From NCBI GenBank assembly GCA_046328575.1, contig JAXLWI010000008.1, positions 1-64,000 on the forward strand: a DNA stretch of 64,000 nucleotides, read 5' to 3'. Shown here piece by piece: positions 62,564-64,000 of this stretch. The notes under the pieces were generated by a model. That model was not told the DNA's origin, searched no databases, and saw only the letters and a list, made by a program, of their open reading frames with translations. The first letter of the stretch is position 1, and the number at the start of each line of letters is the position of its first letter. Source of the stretch: JAGOBP01 sp046328575 (GTDB lineage: Bacteria > Chloroflexota > Anaerolineae > Fen-1058). A program made the position numbers and the translations under genes.

Positions 62564-63888
62564 TCAAGGTACTCGCACAAGCGCCGGAACCGCAAATGGG
62601 CCATTCGCCAAATCGTCCCAGAAATTCCCCGCGTTGAGGCCGCTGTATGAAAAGATCGCCACGCCGGGCGAGCCCATCGATCGAGCCGCATTGATGCGAT
62701 CGAATAACGGCGTGGTCTCCGTGTATGCTCCACTAATACCAGGGATCACCAACGTCCATGCGCATCGTTGAGGGTTTCGCGTGCGCGTAATCCACTTGTC
62801 GAGATCGTTGAGGATGTCACCGGTGTACAGCATGGGCATATTTGCGTCCATGTAACCATCCGCCAACCACGCTTTTGAGTCTTGATAGAAGCCGCCATAA
62901 CTGTCGGCGTAATTGGGCCAGCGCTACGGCGGCGCTGACCAACAGATCGGGTTTGAGCGCGTGACGGCTGAATAGACCGCAAGACAAGTTGATTGATCTG
63001 TGCGCGTTGGAAGCCGGGCCGCCAATCGGTAATAGTCAGCGACGGCGAAATTTGAGTGCTTCACTGAAGGCCGCCATCGTAAATGGATCGTACGAGTAGC
63101 CGGAACCGCAGCGAATCAGATCGATGTGCAAGCCGTCTACGTCATAACGATTGACGATGTCGGCGGCGACGGCGGTGATGATCGCGCGTGAGTGAGAGCG
63201 CTGGCGTAGCCCACAAATAGTCGCTGCACGTGGCGATGCTTTGCGGTGTATCCGGCGCGCGAACACGCCACGCGCTCCAAGTCGTTGAATGCGACAGAGT
63301 CCAAAACAGATGTGACGGAACGGTGGTCGTCGGGGCGCCGACATTGCATAACCACGTCGGCAGCATGTTGACGTAGGCGTGAACTTGCAGACCACTGGCA
63401 TGTGCGCGGGTGATCGCGGGGTTAACGGATCCCAGCCGGGATCAACGCCGAGGGTCTTTGTCGTCTGGCCGGTCAAGCGCGCTGCCCACGGTTCCAGCGC
63501 GGACGAATAAAACGCGTCGGCGGTACCGCGCACTTGAAACAGCAGCGCGTTGAAGTGAGCCGAAGCGGCATTGTTCACGATCGTATCGAGATCGGTTGTG
63601 GTAACCGGTCGGCCAAAGAAGGTCCAATCGAAACGCGTGACCCACAGGCCGCGAAACTCGGTCACGTTGGGATAGTGGCGGCTGACGAGCGGTAGATAAG
63701 TTGTGTAGGCGAGCGTATCGGTCAGCGGAGCTGGAAGTAATGAGACGCTGATCAACGCTGATCAACGCTGATGATGGGGTAACGTCAGCGGTCGCTTGCG
63801 CCAGCGCCCACCGCACTCCAGGCCAAGTGCCAACGTTAGTATCATCACCAGGGCAAGGCGTTTGAGTTGGAATTGGAAGGGTAGTCAT
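62564..63888 (-). CDS. GHL10-type glycoside hydrolase-like protein (frameshifted)
   Basis: From ATG 63888, an early indel shifts the frame into a signal peptide (LKRLALVMILTLALGL). A linker holding YTTYLPLVSRHYPN follows, then the glycoside hydrolase-like 10 domain. Its signature is EFRGLWVTRFDW, then FNALLFQVRGTADAFYSS, HASGLQVHAYVN-type text, YDVDGLHIDLIRCGSGYSY and KWITRTRNPQRCAWTLVIPG. It ends FAVPALVRVP. About 430 residues. The family is distantly related to alpha-amylase barrels; substrates are mostly unproven. At least eight indels are present. It converges on the lipoprotein pair. Confidence 0.7.
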
Positions 63889-63944
63889 GCGTCAAGTATA
63901 GCATTCCTTCACTCGTTCCTCAGCGCTTTTCACTTTTCGCTTGC

Positions 63945-63973
63945 TTGACACTCCCGCGTCAATCGGGTACAAT
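63945..63973 (+). promoter_or_regulatory. Strong promoter running into the right edge
   Basis: A perfect TTGACA (63945-63950) and TACAAT (63968-63973) with a 17-base spacer form the best promoter in the window, typical for a stable RNA gene. Confidence 0.75.
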
Positions 63974-63987
63974 CTCGCTCGCAGTCC

Positions 63988-64000
63988 GGGCCTGTAGCAG
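63988..64000 (+). tRNA. Possible 5' end of a tRNA gene, cut by the window edge
   Basis: GGGCCTGTAGC, 14 bases after the -10 box, matches the acceptor and D-arm start of common bacterial tRNAs such as tRNA-Ile. The following CTCAG is not intact (AG only), which could be an indel. Only 13 bases are visible. Confidence 0.3.

Overview
The window reads as one contig from a high-GC (about 57-58% by eye), free-living, Gram-positive-like or monoderm bacterium. The gene families point to the phylum Chloroflexota. This is inference from gene content: a MutL-like ASKHA operon, a Ras-like GTPase operon with a roadblock/longin-type partner, NBR1-Ig lipoproteins, KorAB with a fused gamma domain, T/P-rich lipoproteins and secreted proteins ending in a Y-L-P-L-x-x-R signature. 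No rRNA, CRISPR array, transposase or phage gene was seen.

Layout. 1-3.2 kb: the 3' part of an alpha-2-macroglobulin gene, a DsrE-like protein, a lipoprotein and a small membrane protein. 3.3-12.4 kb: a tight operon of seven overlapping or nearly touching genes built from membrane proteins, a 1288-residue zinc-ribbon protein with about 27 W-L repeat motifs, a MutL-type ATPase and a KOW-like protein. 12.5-16.6 kb: a wall-anchor-like protein, an ATPase fused to a winged helix, a receiver-histidine kinase and PspA. 16.7-26.9 kb: a co-directional membrane-maintenance cluster (solute-binding protein, solute-binding/VWA fusion, two zinc-ribbon membrane proteins, TPR membrane protein, coiled-coil membrane protein, two PH-domain proteins, glycine-zipper peptide, NfeD, SPFH/stomatin, GNAT). 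26.9-29.9 kb: a solute-binding lipoprotein followed by five tandem paralogous genes for roughly 90-residue membrane proteins of no known family. 30.0-36.9 kb: KorA/KorB, a lipoprotein, a CrtI/RetSat-like oxidoreductase and small membrane proteins. 37.0-44.8 kb, minus strand: two very large secreted repeat proteins (beta-helix and RCC1) and palindromic elements. 45.0-46.4 kb: a methyltransferase and a membrane protein. 46.4-50.5 kb, minus: the GTPase operon. 50.8-52.6 kb, minus: ECF sigma and anti-sigma. 52.7-57.1 kb: a secreted DUF11/PPC protein, an HpcH/HpaI aldolase and an unknown partner. 57.2-64 kb: Hsp20, a MrfA-like helicase with an HNH insert, a candidate structured RNA, two NBR1-Ig lipoproteins, a GHL10-like hydrolase and a promoter leading into a probable tRNA at the edge.

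Three blocks (about 17.2-26.2, 37.1-44.8 and 56.6-63.9 kb) are full of small indels that break nearly every gene, while the blocks between are clean. Housekeeping-type genes such as Hsp20 are hit as well, so I read these as residual sequence errors rather than pseudogenes. I annotate each as one interrupted CDS. All ends inside these blocks are approximate.

The strongest candidates for undescribed biology are the PspA/SBP-VWA/zinc-ribbon/PH/NfeD/SPFH cluster, the five-gene tandem family, the W-L-repeat/MutL operon, the GTPase operon with a kinase lacking its phospho-acceptor His, and the recurrent C-terminal Y-L-P-L-x-x-R signature.
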